A DNA stretch of 64,000 nucleotides from Chaenocephalus aceratus (lineage: Eukaryota; Chordata; Actinopteri; Perciformes; Channichthyidae), in assembly GCA_023974075.1 (NCBI GenBank), contig JAMFTG010000280.1, positions 105,438-169,437 on the forward strand, in the 5' to 3' direction. A program made the position numbers and the translations under genes. Below are positions 22,064 to 34,920 of the stretch, one piece after another (position 1 is the first letter of the stretch; each line of letters starts with the position of its first letter). The notes under the pieces are model-generated. The model had not been told where the DNA came from. It ran no database searches and saw only the letters and a program-made list of their open reading frames with translations.

Positions 22064-22840
22064 GGGCTGAAGGGAAAGAACCACTTCTTTCTCTGCACAG
22101 AGGGAGAAGGGCCCTGCAAAAACCTGGGAGCCTACCTGGGGATGGCCTGGAGGGATGCGGGGATGGAAGGCCCCATATGCTACACGGTGATCCGGACAGC
22201 CCTCTCAGACTATGTAAGTTTACTAAAGAATATTGTGTTTTGCAGAGACTTACATGGTAAAATAAAAACTGACTAAATCCACTGCCATTTTCTTAATGTT
22301 TTCCAGGCCAAAAAAACACAGGATGCGGCCAGCCGTAAGAAGGTGACAGACTTCATGTGCCACGACACCTCTACGGCTGACCGCTTCTACGCAACCATGC
22401 CTGACGCCAAGGAGGCAGCGGTCATCAGGACCATCATGGCCAAGGCCTTGGAGTGTCCCCCATCACAATCTGGAGGTGGAGTTGGCAGCAGCGAGGAGGA
22501 GACCACCAGTGAGGAGGACGACACTGTTGTGCTGTACCAGGACAGCTCGTCAGGCACGTCCTCCAGCCAAGACGAGGAGTTCCGGGCGGATTTAAAGAGG
22601 AGGAAAGAAAGAAGGAGAGAGGAGGATAAGGAGGGGGAGGAGGTGGAAGCGGAGGGAGAGGAAGCAGGGAGAGAGGAGGATAAGGAGTCAGAGGGAGAGG
22701 AGGATAAGGAGTCAGAGAGGGAGGAGGATAAGGAGTCAGAGAGGGAGGAGGGAAGCAGAGGCTGCTGGAGTCAGCCAAGTCTCACCCTGTTCTGTGGTTC
22801 TCACACCGATAAAGAGAAGACTGAGACCCAAAATTATTGA
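22064..22840 (+). CDS. Tyrosine-recombinase-like (Crypton-type?) C-terminal exons
   Basis: Exon 22064-22213 (after a TTTTAAAGCAG acceptor, before GTAAGT) and exon 22307-22840 (after TGTTTTCCAG) join in frame with no stop until TAA at 22838-22840. They encode KNHFFLCTEG, NLGAYLGMAWRDAGM, YTVIRTALSDYA, then VTDFMCHDTSTADRFYATMP. The Arg in VIRTA, the His in CHDTS and the Tyr in RFY are placed like box II (R...H...Y) of tyrosine recombinases such as Cryptons. A long Glu/Lys/Asp-rich tail with REEDKESE repeats (about 22590-22750) follows. N-terminal exons with the first catalytic Arg are not visible, so this is partial. Family assignment is by motif only. Confidence 0.45.
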
Positions 22841-23010
22841 AGTGTTTTTATATTTGTATATTCGTATGGTAATGTGTTCTATGTTGTTCAATTATTAGTG
22901 TTATTTAAAAGTTAAAAGGTGTTCCCGTATGTTTTTATATTTGGATGTTATATTAATGTGTTCCATGTTTAATTATTAGAGTGTTATTTAAATGTTAATA
23001 AATATGTTTT
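22838..23010. other. AT-rich 3' region with repeated TTATTTAAA.GTTAA blocks
   Basis: Two related blocks (22886-22920 and 22966-23005: GTTCTATGTT.., TTATTTAAATGTTAATAAA) follow the recombinase-like gene, and an AATAAA lies at about 22998, a plausible poly(A) signal. 23010-23450 is AT-rich and empty. Confidence 0.35.
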
Positions 23011-23454
23011 AAATGTAATACTTTGTCCTTTGTATTTTTCTAACACACATTTTATTTGGTATTGCTAACCCTAAATATATAGAAAATAGGCCAGGCTCTT
23101 GATGGGGAGTTTTGAAAGTTAAAATGCCAAGTTAATTGTAAATTATATATTTATATATATTTTGATTATATCGTTATGACTATAAGAATTTAGATGTTTA
23201 ATGTTCAAAATAATATTAGAAAAACGGAGCCTTTTTCTGGATATTCAAATGCACAAAACATCCACATAAATAAGAAATGGCTAAAATAAATCAGTGTCCG
23301 ATGCAAGATTTGAAGTCATATTTAGCTAGTTTGTGATGCATTTCCTTACAATTTCTTATTTATGTATACACGTGAGGATGTTGTATGTAATGAAAACACT
23401 TATAAATAGAGAGGAGACATTTTGGAAAGTGTCTAACCACTTCGAAACTGTGTT

Positions 23455-23530
23455 GGTTGTCCCATGCGGGACTCGAACTCACGACCTGGGAGGACACTTC
23501 GAATACAGTCTGACCACTGTCAGTCTGTCA
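23455..23530 (-). repeat. tRNA-derived pseudogene or SINE head
   Basis: In minus sense GACAGTGGTCAGACTG resembles an A box/D arm and GTGAGTTCGAGTCCCGCATG a B box/T arm, about 40 bp apart, as in Pol III promoters. Acceptor and T stems do not pair well, so it is not a functional tRNA gene. No SINE tail was recognised. Confidence 0.4.
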
Positions 23531-23941
23531 AATTTTAAAAAATGTGCTCAATATCAAACTTCAGAATCCTCTTGCAGACGTCAAGTCTGACAAGACCCTT
23601 AGATTTTAGTACGTTTATGCGACACTTTTGTTCTGGAGGGCCTGCGGTGCCGACATTTAAATATGTTAGTCGGCACTCGACGACGAGCGAACCTACACTG
23701 TTTTCGGGTCTCTGCATGCAGAGAAAGCGCCAAGCCTCGGACACGCCCAGCTTCAAGCTTTTCTGACGCCTGTAGTGTGTACGGGGCGTAAGGCGGGGGC
23801 CCCCCCTTCTTCACAGCATGGAAGAAGATAAAAGCGGACGGCTGAGCACAGCTCGGCCTCTCTCCTTCGCTGCAGCCACACCAGGGACAACGCCGTCTTT
23901 TGTCTCTTGATTACCTTCTGCTTGTTCTATTACCACTTTAC

Positions 23942-26900
23942 TTAAAGGGCCCATTGCATGTTTTTCCGGTTATTACCCGTCTCCTTGTGTGTTATGAAGG
24001 TGTCCATGCATGTAAACAGTCTGCAAAGTCAAAACCCCTCAAAGTACACCCTGTAGGGAGTAAAACTCTAACACAGAAAATACCTCCCCCAAAAGCCTCG
24101 TTGGAGATTTCTCAGTTTCCATTGTTTACTTCCTGCCCCGCATGACGTAGCTGCACCGCGTGACAATATTAAGTGTCGTAAAACCTGCTTCTTTTCAAAG
24201 CTCTATCCAGTCATGTCGCGGAGGCTCTGTTGCCTGTCTTGTGTGGAGAAATCCACAATGTTTGCAGTACCACGACGAAGTCAGTGGTTGACATTCCTTT
24301 TTAACACTGTTCCAGCTGATTTACCAGCCGGTACTGTTGTGTGTGCGCGGCATTTCACGGACCAAAGCTTTAAAAACGTAACAATGTTTAGCTTTGGACT
24401 TGCAAAGCTGATATTGGAGGACGATGCTGTTCCTACTTTGTTTGGACCAGCGGGAGATTCGGGTACACAACCTGTAAGTATTCATTGTGGTTTGTGTATT
24501 TATTCTGTTTAAAACAAACAATGTATCTACCACGACTGTGTAAATGCTATGCCATGCTAATGCTATGCTACCGAGGTAAACACGAGGGCTAACGAGCATT
24601 CCCAGACCTCAACACCGATGTTAGCACATGGCCTTACATTTATCTCATAGCAGGAGAATGTCTGCAAACACACACGAAATACTCATAGACAGTATACTCC
24701 GGGTGATTTAACCGTACGGTCAGTGATTACAGTTGCCGTTCGTGTATTCTACCGAGCTACCATTAATAAGCTAAGCTAGAAGCTCTAACCTAGAGATGTT
24801 ATGAAAAACATTGTTTTCATGTCAGCTACAATGAATGACCGAACGTAGCAGACTAACTGTATAATATTGCAATTGTAAGATGTTCTTGCTAAGCCTAGAC
24901 TAGCTGTTAAACTGCATATTAGGTTAGCATATTAGCTGGCAAGCTAACTGTGTTGATTACTGATAGATAATCATAGCTGGAGAATTTCGTCTGCAAACAC
25001 ACACGAAATACTCAGACAGTATACTCTGGCTGATTTAACGTACGGTCAGTCGCCAAACATAATTACATTGAAGTTGGCGGTACTAGCAGCTATGCTACTG
25101 AGCTACAAAGAGTCTGAAATATTACGCTACATGGGAAAAGGTAGCATACCATCTGTAGAACATTGTAATTGTAAAAGTGTTGCTTTTATGAAATTGACTG
25201 TTTTCCTCGGATACAAAATTAATTGTATGAATACTATGTGTATCTTTCTTAGAGTACATCACAGCAGGAACACAATACCCACCGCTCCAGTACAGTCGGA
25301 TGTCAAACAGACCGTCCACAGACAGTTTGTGTGGGAACTCAGAGGGTTGAGACACGGTCTGTGGGAACACAGACAGTGGAATGTAAAGTGTCCGCCATTT
25401 CTGTTGCTACACATTTGGCCCGGGGAACACTGAAATCGGCACACGTGAGAAGAAAAGGTAGACTATAACACTGACAAATCACAGATACATTACCTTAATT
25501 GTGCTTTTATTACATGTACAGCACTTGGGCTCGACCAAAAATCGTTTTTAAATGTGCTCTATAAATAAAACCTTATTTGATATTATTGTATATCACAGAA
25601 ATACTGTTATGTTGACTACAAGAAATACAGTGCTGTTTGTAGTTTGTACATTTTTCATGAATTAATCTGTCAGATGTACACAAGTTGTTGGCCTTTTACA
25701 ATGTATTAGTGTCTTATCTAATGTACATAGTATTTATGCACGTTTCCCTTTTTATTAACAGGCATCCAGGCCACGGTGTCTTTCAAAAGTGTTGGCAATA
25801 AAACTTCCACCTACACAGAAATCCCCTTGTCCTCTACACCAATAAAGGGCCCAGGATTGGGACCTCGCAAGAGACCTCGACTGGAGTTGGAGGAGGAACA
25901 AGCAGAGACGTCGACAGAATTTGAGGAGACTCTGGGTTCGAGTTACCACCCTGATTATACTGTAGAAGAATGTGACGTATCGTACATTTGGTACACATTA
26001 CTATTTTTCAGAGTTGAAATCTAAAACTTATTGTTAATTTTTTTTTGTTACATTAGACCACAGGCACAATCCACGCACCGTGACGTAAAGTACATTGTTT
26101 TTGAAAGCTGCCTCAGACAGCTGTTTGAAAAATGTCCGGTGTGTAAGACAGACTGTGATGTCCAAACAAGTGGGGACCTACAAGTGGAACACTGATCAGC
26201 AGCAGAATTTCAATAATCTACAACAACAGGGGGGAAAGGTCGCAGGAGATATGAGAGCAGACTCTCCAGGTACTGTAAGCAGAAACAGACAAGACAGTCG
26301 AGTGCCAGAGTTACTGGTGTTATAGTTATAGGTTGTGTCTAGCAGCAATGCATCACAAAGAGAATGCTGGGCGTGACCAAGCGACAACTGCTGCAGGAAA
26401 ACTTGTCTTCAAATTGGCTTATCCAAAATCAAAGAGGGGAGAGTGTACGGTCAAGCCTGTTAAGAACGACCCTACATACAGTAAGTTGTGAAATATTTAT
26501 TTTTATTTTTATTATTATTAACAGAACTTACATTTCAAATGATTAAAGATACAATGAACAAAAAGTATTACATTAAATACAAAAAGTGAATAACAATAAC
26601 AAATTATTTATACAATGCTTTCTTTTTCAGTCTATGTGGATGAGCTGACGAGGCTTGTGTTTCACAAAGTCTTTCTGGACCCTACACCCTTTGTGGACGA
26701 GCTGAAACAAATCCACGTCCCAGAGGACCTGTCAACTCAACTCAATGTCAAATGATTGTCAGCCGTTTCTCCCGGTTCCCCCCAAAGGAGGTCGAAATCC
26801 TACATATTGTCCAGCCAGATCTGGAAACTCCTGGCGGATCCGGAGCACAACACACGACGGAATCACCACTCTGATGCCTCGCCCTAAATATCCCCAGCAC

Positions 26901-27050
26901 CAGCTTACAAAGCTGCGATACGCAAGATATCGAAAACGCCTATCAGGAGAGGAATGGATGATGTACAGTGTATAAATATACATTCACACATTTTGTACAT
27001 TTGTAAAAATAAAGTTTGATGGAAATACTTAGTAGCCTTTCTTTCCTGAA
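23942..27050 (+). mobile_element. Kolobok-like THAP element, 5' end and gene
   Basis: TTAA at 23942-23945 followed by AGGGCCCATTGCATG looks like a TTAA-type TSD plus terminus. A matching inverted terminus (GCCATGGGACCT before TTAA) occurs at 39918-39932, but far away and probably on another copy. Inside is the THAP gene at 24213-26985 and a poly(A) signal AATAAA at about 27008. The right end of this copy was not found; about 27050 is a minimum. Confidence 0.5.
24213..26975 (+). pseudogene. THAP-domain transposon-type protein, multi-exon, broken
   Basis: Exon 24213-24473 encodes MSRRLCCLSCVEKSTMFAVP, WLTFLFNTVP, VVCARHFTDQSF and LILEDDAVPTLFG: Cys/His ligands and the AVPTLF end of a THAP zinc finger. 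Exon 25253-25457 encodes Thr/Val-rich VGTQ repeats; exon 25762-25981 a Pro/Glu region with a basic KRPRLELEEE; exon 26057-26195 [19 protein letters not shown], then stops at a TGA. These four join in frame at good splice sites. Further similar sequence (26430-26480; 26631-26750, VDELTRLVFHKVF) is frameshifted. Fish genomes hold many such THAP proteins tied to DNA transposons; here the catalytic part is absent. Confidence 0.65.
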
Positions 27051-28162
27051 TTATTTGCTCCTATAACATATCATTCAGATATAGCAAACCATGATTTGAT
27101 TTTTCATCAAACGGTAGTAGTTTATTACAGGTAACAATAACTTACTCTTCTTCCGTTGTATTTGTCAAAGGTCCGAAACTGTATTTATAAATATTGTGGA
27201 GATTCTGCAGTTAATGGGTTCTGGAACTTGCAGCATGCGTGTTACAACCAAGCGGCAAACTCTGGGGAACAGCCGGGAAGCCAATACGGAAGTGCCACAC
27301 ACTGCAGTTCATATATTGGCAGAAAGGAGCAATTTCCATAGACCCCCATGTTAAAATGCCCAACTTTACAGCAGAAAAAAACATGTTTCTGTCCCTGGCT
27401 TGTGGAAATTGATGTGAGATATTGTACCGAAGAAGGGTGTTACATTTAAAATGGCAGAAAGTCTTGTTGCAATTTCTGTTAAGAGTAAACTGGGTTTTAT
27501 TGCCATGTGGGGGAATAGTATATTCTGCTGAAGATCTCGAGCATGTCAAATTGTTTCAGGGAAGTCTACATATCTTGAATAGTATGTGTGGGTTTATACA
27601 TTCCTATGTGTTAATAGTTGAAGGAACAAAAGTACATTTTTCCTCTACCATATAGAGAGGTTTTTTATAGATTCCTGAAACAATGTTCCCTTTTCTTAAA
27701 AGTAGATTAGCGCAAATAGTCTTTTTGTTTGACTTTTTACCTGTTTAGCAAAAGAGTGTTTTAAGCTATTTGTGAAGAAGGAAGATGCAGAATTAATGGT
27801 GATTTCTATTTTGAGTGAAAAGATTATCCCAGAGTGTTTTTCTGGGTTTAAACCATCGATAGGCTTTGCAAATTGGAGGGACATTTCCCCTGAATTTTAA
27901 TGAGGTGCATCCTGCAGGCCTTCCCAACACCTGTGGCTTTCAAAGCTGCCCGCGCTGATTCCCTGTGAGATAGCGTTTTGGTATCTCCCAAATGAAACTC
28001 CACCCCTTTGTTGGTTTGGGACGTGCAACGTTGTTGCTTCGTCCCTCTCTTCACACGCGGCCCGGACCGGGAGGTCGGGGCAGCCTGTGAACAAGGCTAG
28101 GAGTAGGCATACTCCTGACATTACTCATATGATATGGCTTCGTATATGGTAATGTATTATAT

Positions 28163-30756
28163 CAGGGGTGGCAAACTCATTTCAGTTTAAGGGGCCACAT
28201 ACTGCCCACTTTGATCTAAAGTGGGCCGGACCAGTAAAATCATAGCATAATAACCCACAGGCCCTACATAACGACAATATTTCTGTTAAGTGCAAATACG
28301 TAGGCTACAAGTACATTCGGAAAATGTCCACATGTAATGAGACGCAAACGTTATGAACAAACTGACATTATTAAGAAAAAACAAGTGCAATTTCAAGTGC
28401 TACACATATGTTCTTTACAACAGATCACAGTTTCCACCTGAACGGACTCACCACAAAATACAAATAAAAACGTGGGAGCTATTAAGTGAGGAGTTTGAGT
28501 TACCCCCCTTGCCTTGAAGATATAACATTTCTATATTTTAAAAAGAAGTTGGGGCAGTGCAGCCACAGTGTCACATCAAATCAAACTATTGTTTGCCTAA
28601 TGCAGCTGCTGATTGACATTATAATACACAATGTTCTATGACATAATAATATAAACATGTTCAAATATTTCAGTAGGTTCTTATTTTCACGTCACTGATT
28701 AATTTGCTCCTGAAACTTGACATCCTTTTAGCCCTCACAATGGCATCAATATCAGGCTTAAAATCCTGACTAGCAGCCAATTTAATGAGTTCATTCAGGC
28801 ACTTGTGTGTGAGTCTTGAGCGCAGCTTTGTTTTAGTAATGTTCATTACAGAGAAAACCTGATCACAAGGTAGGTGGTCCCAAACATGCTCAAAACTTTT
28901 GCTGCAGGGCTGTCAATTTGGGGGTATCCTGGCAAAAGATACCGATAAAATGTGCCCAAGTCCGATGAGGCAAATTTGTCCTTTAAATCCTGATCACATT
29001 GTAAGTCGATATCTCAAGTTGTATGTCGACGGGCAGATCCGCAGCCTTAACTGCAAATGGCGAGCGAAACACTGCAAACTCTGTCTCAAGCTCACCCAAG
29101 ACCTGAAACCGCCGCTCAAACTCCCGCAGCAATTCCGTAATTTTGTCTTTGTACCGACTCATGTCAGCAGTAAACTCCGGTCATATGCACATTTCTTAGA
29201 TGAGGGAAATGAGCAGGGTCACCACTGACAGCTGTGTCTCCCACAAAGCCAGCTTCAATTTAAATGCGCGTTATGCTGTCATAATATTCTGTGACAACTT
29301 TTTTGCGAACCTTGCATCGTTATATCAGATTATTCAAGTGCTCTGAAATATCCACCATAAATGCAAGGTCCTGCAGCCATTCTGGGTTTTTTAATTCATG
29401 CACTGGCTTACCCTTTTCTCCATGAACTGTCCAATTTCCTCGCGTAGATCAGAAAAACGCTTCAGCACGGCACCTCGGCTCAACCACCTTACTTCAGTGT
29501 GATATGGTAGGCTACAGGTGATGTCTTTATCACTGAGGAGGCTGTCGAACTGACGGTGATTCAGCCCTCTGGCCGGATGAAATTAACAGTTTGGACAACC
29601 ACTTTCATGACGTGATCCATTTTTAACGTCTTGCAACACAATGCCTCCTGGTGCAAAATACAGTGGAATGTCCAAAAACGATCTCCTCCATTTGTTTGCT
29701 TGTACTTTCTCCCTGAATTTCGTGGCAACACCTGCTTTTTTCCCGATCATTGATGGTGCGCCGTCTGTAGCCAGACTGACAGCACGGGTCCAGTCCACTC
29801 CGACCCTGTCCAGTGCTTCAACGAGAGCGCTAAAAATGTCATCCGCTTTAGTGGTGTCTGTCATAGGAACCAACTCAAGGAACTCTTCGGTGACCGTCAA
29901 AGTCTCATCTACACCACGAATGAATATGGCCAGTTGAGCAACATCTGTAATGTCAGTGCTCTCATCGATTGCAACTGAAAATGCTACGAATGACTTGACT
30001 TTTATTTTTTTCTGGCTATCCAAATCTGCTGAAAGATCGGCAATTCCTATCCTTCACTGTATTCCTCGTTAGACTAATGTTGGAAAAAGCCTGTCGCTTC
30101 TCAGGACACACGATTTCTGCAGGCCTTCAGCATGCATGTTTTCACAATCTCACCCTCAGAGTATGGCTTTGAGGCTGATGCTATTTCGTTAGCAATGAGA
30201 TAGCTGGCTTTCACGGCTGCGTCACTTATATCTCGGCTCCGGGTAAAAACGGCCTGTTGTTTTCTTTAGACCTGATAGCAGGTCATTTATCTTTCTGTTC
30301 TCCGTTGTCCTTGCAAGCAGTCGTATTTCTCTCCATGGTGAGTCTCATAATGGCGGCGAATATTATATCTTGGGCACAGCAACTTGCTGCGAACACACCA
30401 AGCATACAGGTTTTCCATTTACTCTGTAAAAAAATAGGATGCGGTCCATTTTTCTTGGAAAAACTCGGCACTCCATGTCCACTTTCTCTTTTTTGACAGA
30501 GACATTTGGGGATGAGAGTGTCAGAGGTTATTGACTGCAATCACTACTCTTACTCATCACTTTTTTACAGTCTGGCTGCGCTCTCACTGGTACCGGTGCG
30601 GTAGTGCGCCCACTAGTGGAAGGATTCAAAATAGCAGTTTTTTTTTCCCTCCTCTCATACAGTAGCCTACTTAGCAAAATCCTTCAGCTCCGTGGGCCAA
30701 GCTGGAATGCCTCCCGGGCCGGATCCGGCCCGCGGGCCGTATGTTTGCCACCCCTG
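28163..30756 (-). mobile_element. hAT transposon, 2594 bp, decayed
   Basis: TIRs CAGGGGTGGCAAACT / ..ATGTTTGCCACCCCTG are flanked by perfect 8-bp TSD TATTATAT (28155-28162 and 30757-30764). The minus strand carries a broken transposase. Inserted into the right inverted arm. Confidence 0.95.
28600..30240 (-). pseudogene. hAT transposase of the ZBED/GTF2IRD2-like group, broken
   Basis: The best frame (30023-29583) reads FVAFSVAIDESTDITDVAQL, AIFIRGVD, VGVDWTRAVSLATDGAPSMI and KKAGVATKF. DESTD and TDGAPSM are the RNase H-like core with catalytic Asp residues. Further downstream in other frames come [11 protein letters not shown] (about 29500) and [20 protein letters not shown] (about 29400), conserved in the same transposase group. 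The N-terminal BED finger is not recognisable and several frame breaks occur, so it is inactive. Confidence 0.85.
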
Positions 30757-31190
30757 TATTATATGGTATTGCATTATTACCGTTTATGATTAAAAACAGA
30801 TTTTTGTTTAACCCTCGTCCTGGTTGTTTTGAGTGTTTCTTCTTTTAAAGCAAGCTCATTAGGAACGGCGCGGAGAAAAGTAGTCCCAAAACTCCTTCAG
30901 GCTCCATACATTTTTATTATCGATATAGTTCGATTCCACCTTCATGATTATGGATCTGTGAGTGAATTGTTTTCTAACACGACCCTTTTATTTATATTAG
31001 GTCTTAAAGTTTTTGCATTAATTAGGGCGTGGTCACGTTGATGGACACGTACATGCCTCACTGTCAGCTAACAGCAACTTGTCCACTCTGCTAGGCTACA
31101 ACCATAGAGGCTACAACGTTAGTTAGTCATAGTTACTGTACTTGACCCTTTAGCTTTAGCCGTGTTCGTGGTGATATACCAGACAATTAA

Positions 31191-33199
31191 GATGTCGTGC
31201 TGTGCGCTTGAATGTACTAACAGAACTTCCAAGAAGTCTACTCTCAGCTTTTTTCGGTGAGTAAAATAATAATATTATACATGTTAACCCCGTTAGCAGG
31301 TGTTTGTGTGCTTGTTAGCTTAGCTTGTTATGTAGCTTATTAGCCAGCTAAGGACGTAACCCTTTATACATGTGTATATATATACAGTTTAGTTTATGAT
31401 TCAGCCTTGGGTAAGACGCCCCATAAGCTAAATGGGAGCAAATGTTAAAAGGGGACCCAATTATCCCAGTGGTGGCCGCCGGAGTCCGCCGCTGAAGCTA
31501 ACTGGAGCTAGCCCTTTGCGGCTCCGTTAGCTTCGGCCAGCGGCGGACCCCGGCGTTATAACTGGAGATCAAGGAATGCAGCGAAACGCGGTATTAGTAT
31601 AGTATTAGCTAAAGAAATGATGTTGAACAAGGCTTATTAAGCTGAACATCGCCACAATTGTTCTGCTATGTATCGGTACTTATTTTATTTTCTTAAAGTT
31701 GTGAATGACAAGCATTAAGAATAACAACAAATAGCTATTTATCTTGCATATTGTCTTGTTTTGATTATGAATGTAACGCTTATATAGTGGAACTACACTG
31801 TTTTTATCAAAACCAAAGTGCCACGCAGTAACTTGGTAGGCATATATTTTCAGCAGGAAATGTGCAACCCAGATTACATTACCAACACAGACTATATAGA
31901 AATATTTGTAAAAGTTGTTCATGCGTTATTAAGGGAATATGGCATTAACCCTCCTGTTGTCTTTGGGTCGGTTTTCATGTATTTTTGAATAAAGGTTCCT
32001 TTAGGTGATCCAGACAGGCTGGACCAGTGGGTGCTGAACATCCGGAAGAATACATGGACCCCCAAACGTTTCTTCTCGCCTGTGCAGTGCACACCTTGAG
32101 AGTCATCCCTTCAGCACGGACTCCTGGGTACAGATCCTTTTTAAAAAATAATAATAACTTGGTTCCATTTGTGAGTGTAAATTGTTGTTACTAATTAAAT
32201 ACATGTTATACATCATACAATGCTAAATAATTGTTATGCACAGCTTGCACATCAGTGATCAGTAATATTCTTTTGATTAAAGGCCAAATTAAGATGTTTC
32301 CAGTTAAGTAAAGAAACATAGAAATCGATTATATCTTATAACTTATTTATCTTAACAGCTATCACTGTAAAAAAAAAAAGATTTAATTTAACTATACAAT
32401 ATTTATCTTTACATTCTGTTCTTGCATATGTCTTATTATATTTACGTGTATATAGATTTCTGCCTGCACTAATTTATTATTCTTAATTTAATGTCTTATA
32501 TAACTAAGTTGCATTGTTGGAGGAGCTCGGGACAGATGATTTGCATTGCCATTCCCACACTGTAGCCTATGTGCTATGACATAAATCCTTTGAATCTGAA
32601 TCTTGGAAACACGTAATTGTTGAATGGATTAACTGCATAGTTAACATGTTGGCCCTCTATTGTCTTTTATAATGCACTCTTACATTTAAAACAACATTAT
32701 TCAAAAGAACGTTGAATATCTACAGACCTCAAAAAGTTATTTTATGTGTTTTTGTTTATTATTTTTATTAGGGAAGGAGATGCCTGAAAAACACTGCAGT
32801 GCCCACCATTTTCTATTGCACCAATGAACACCAGCCTGGAAGGAGAAGCAGGTGAGCAGCAATGACGAGGTCAGTGACAGTCCTAGTTCGACTGTTAACA
32901 GCAATGAGGAGGTTGCAGATGTCGACCATGGAAGTGGTGAAAACAGTCTTGCTGCTGATCAGAGCAATATCATTATGATACAAGGCACGCCTGAAGAAGC
33001 CTTTGTTGTTCCACATGTGGAGCGTAATGACATTCCAACAGCCAATGCTTGTGAGGAGGATGTTGGTTTGGGTAGCAGCAGCCAACAAACAGACTCCGCC
33101 TCTGTTCACTCCCTCTGTTCACTCTTACACTTGGGCTTTAAACCAAGTACTGAAGAGTTTGTGCACAGATTTCTAACATGTGATCTTTCTTTCATGTAG
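31191..33199 (+). pseudogene. Second THAP-domain gene, frameshifted
   Basis: Exon 1 (31191-31256) begins MSCCALECTNRTSKKSTLSF and ends at GTGAGT. Exon 2 begins at 31998 after CCTTTAG and reads DPDRLDQWVLNIRKNTWTP; after a frame change it continues LCSAHLESHPFSTDSWV, the C-x-x-HF part of the C2CH zinc finger. Exon 3 (about 32774-32850) reads RRCLKNTAVPTIFYC, the AVPTIF end of the domain, before a GTGAGC donor. A later open stretch (32861-33199) is acidic, Ser-rich and unidentified. All THAP landmarks are present in order, but the frame is broken. A 23-nt piece of exon 2 recurs at 50767-50789. Confidence 0.65.
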
Positions 33200-34151
33200 G
33201 ACGCTGAGGGAAGTTGCAACGCCTCGGCCAATGGGATGTCTTCTCCACGTGAAAGACATGGAAGGCATCATTTATAACTTGAGACAATTTTCCAAAAGTG
33301 ATGACTTGTACTGGCTTAGATAGTAATGGATTACATCGAACACGAATCAAGATCGTATAGAGAAAAAGGGAAGTGTAATCCTTAGATACATAGGAAGAGA
33401 CGTAATCGCATTAGTTTGACTTTTCTAATAATAGGGAAACTCAGGATTACAATCTTATTCAAAACCTAAAAAGAGCAGATAGTGCTTGTTGTAAAATGAT
33501 CAAATGGTATCTCTTCTCTGGAAGCCGTATGTTCTGTAGACTAATACTTTCATTGTGAATCTACACCTACGGCATTATATTATACATTTCAGTAAACACA
33601 TCATATTCATGTTTATTTGCATTGCATTTGATATTGAGGTAATCCAAAAGAAAAATAAAGTTATCAGGTTACATTACTTTTATATCTTGATACTCACATG
33701 AAGTTACTGGTTGTGTTTTTGGCAAGTCGCCCTCCCAACCCTGTACATAAGTTATATCATTTTAATTACTGATACAGTTGTTGCACATCTTTAATTTATT
33801 TTCTAGTGTACTTGAGTCATACAATGATTCGAAACCTTTACTTTTCATAAAATGCAAGATGTAACTTTCAATGTGTGTTTATCACATTTTCAATGTGAAA
33901 TAGATCTGATTAAACAAAGAGTAAAAGCACAATCTTAAATGTTGACATTTATCATTTTCCTATGCTTATTGTTAATGTACTGTAGTGGTGTTATAAACAA
34001 AATGTGTCGTAAAGGAAATTAAGATGTTTTTTATTTGTTGACAAAAGATTTATGGAGAAAAATGTTTCTATTGTAAAACAAATATGTATCTGCATACTGA
34101 ACGAAACTCTCTAAAAGGTATTATCTTCTGTGACGTTACGACCCTGTAGGG
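33200..34151. other. AT-rich sequence without recognisable features
   Basis: I see no gene, splice-linked exon or repeat terminus here beyond short T/A runs. Confidence 0.5.
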
Positions 34152-34527
34152 CAGGGGTGGCCAACCCGCGGCTCTCGAGCCGCATGCGGCTCTTTGCCTA
34201 GTTTCATGCGGCTCTTCAGTTCATATTGAGTTTTATATGTGTGAGTTTGGGGGAGAGACACTGACTCCTGACTAGTGTGCCGATACTTGAAAGGTTATAC
34301 CGCGATACCCTGCCGTTGAAAACGTTACGATTCCTCCGTTTCATTAGTATCGGTACTTTAAGAATGACGGCGGAAAGTACTTTTAATAAGAGCCGTGTGT
34401 GTTCAGCGCTCTGCTTCCACTCCCTGCACTGCAGCGTGCCTGCAGTCCCTCCCTCTCAAGCACGCTCAAGTGCCTCCCCGCTCTCGTGCACGCGCTAGCT
34501 GCCAGAGCATGTGAGAAAACAAGAAGC

Positions 34528-34689
34528 ATGGCTGCAAGTGGGAGTGCAACTGCCGCTGCGCCTCGGCTTGTTGACAAAAAAGACGCCAGAAGCGACATTT
34601 TGATGTATTTTAGCTATATCTCTGACAGTGAGGGCAAGCCTACGGACACCACGAGGCCTGTCTGTAAGAAATGTATTAATTGTATTTAA
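34528..34689 (+). pseudogene. Truncated BED-finger start of hAT transposase
   Basis: ATG at 34528 opens MAASGSATAAAPRLVDKKDA and then ILMYFSYISDSEGKPTDTTR and PVCKKC, the first half of a BED zinc finger with its C-x-x-C pair. It stops right after, before the H-x-H half. It is what remains of the transposase of the surrounding hAT. Confidence 0.65.
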
Positions 34690-34920
34690 TGCGAATTCTT
34701 GTCATTTATTTTATTTATTGTTCTCATGTTTAAAAGTTTGTGTTATGGTTCTGGTGTGAAATAAAGCACAATAATTACATGTAAGACTGTTTCCTTTTTT
34801 AAGAAAAATATCAAAAAATAATCGGAATCGCAGTTCTTGACTTGGTATCGAAACCAAAATGTTGGTACCGTGACAACACTACTCCTGACAGTTAACCCTG
34901 ATATTTAGTAGGTCTGTTAA

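Larger units (their letters stand above)
27595..30896 (-). repeat. Right arm of the ~0.7-kb inverted repeat, split by a hAT element
   Basis: Reverse complement of 20712-21480, in two pieces: 27595-28162 and 30757-30896. The interruption is exactly the hAT element 28163-30756 with its TSD, so the arm existed before that insertion. Confidence 0.85.

Noticed and set aside
23455..23530. Functional tRNA gene
   Set aside because: Boxes are recognisable but acceptor and T stems do not pair; a pseudogene or SINE head fits better.
29641..29937. 98-codon plus-strand ORF
   Set aside because: Antisense to the hAT transposase core, which has clear family motifs on the minus strand.
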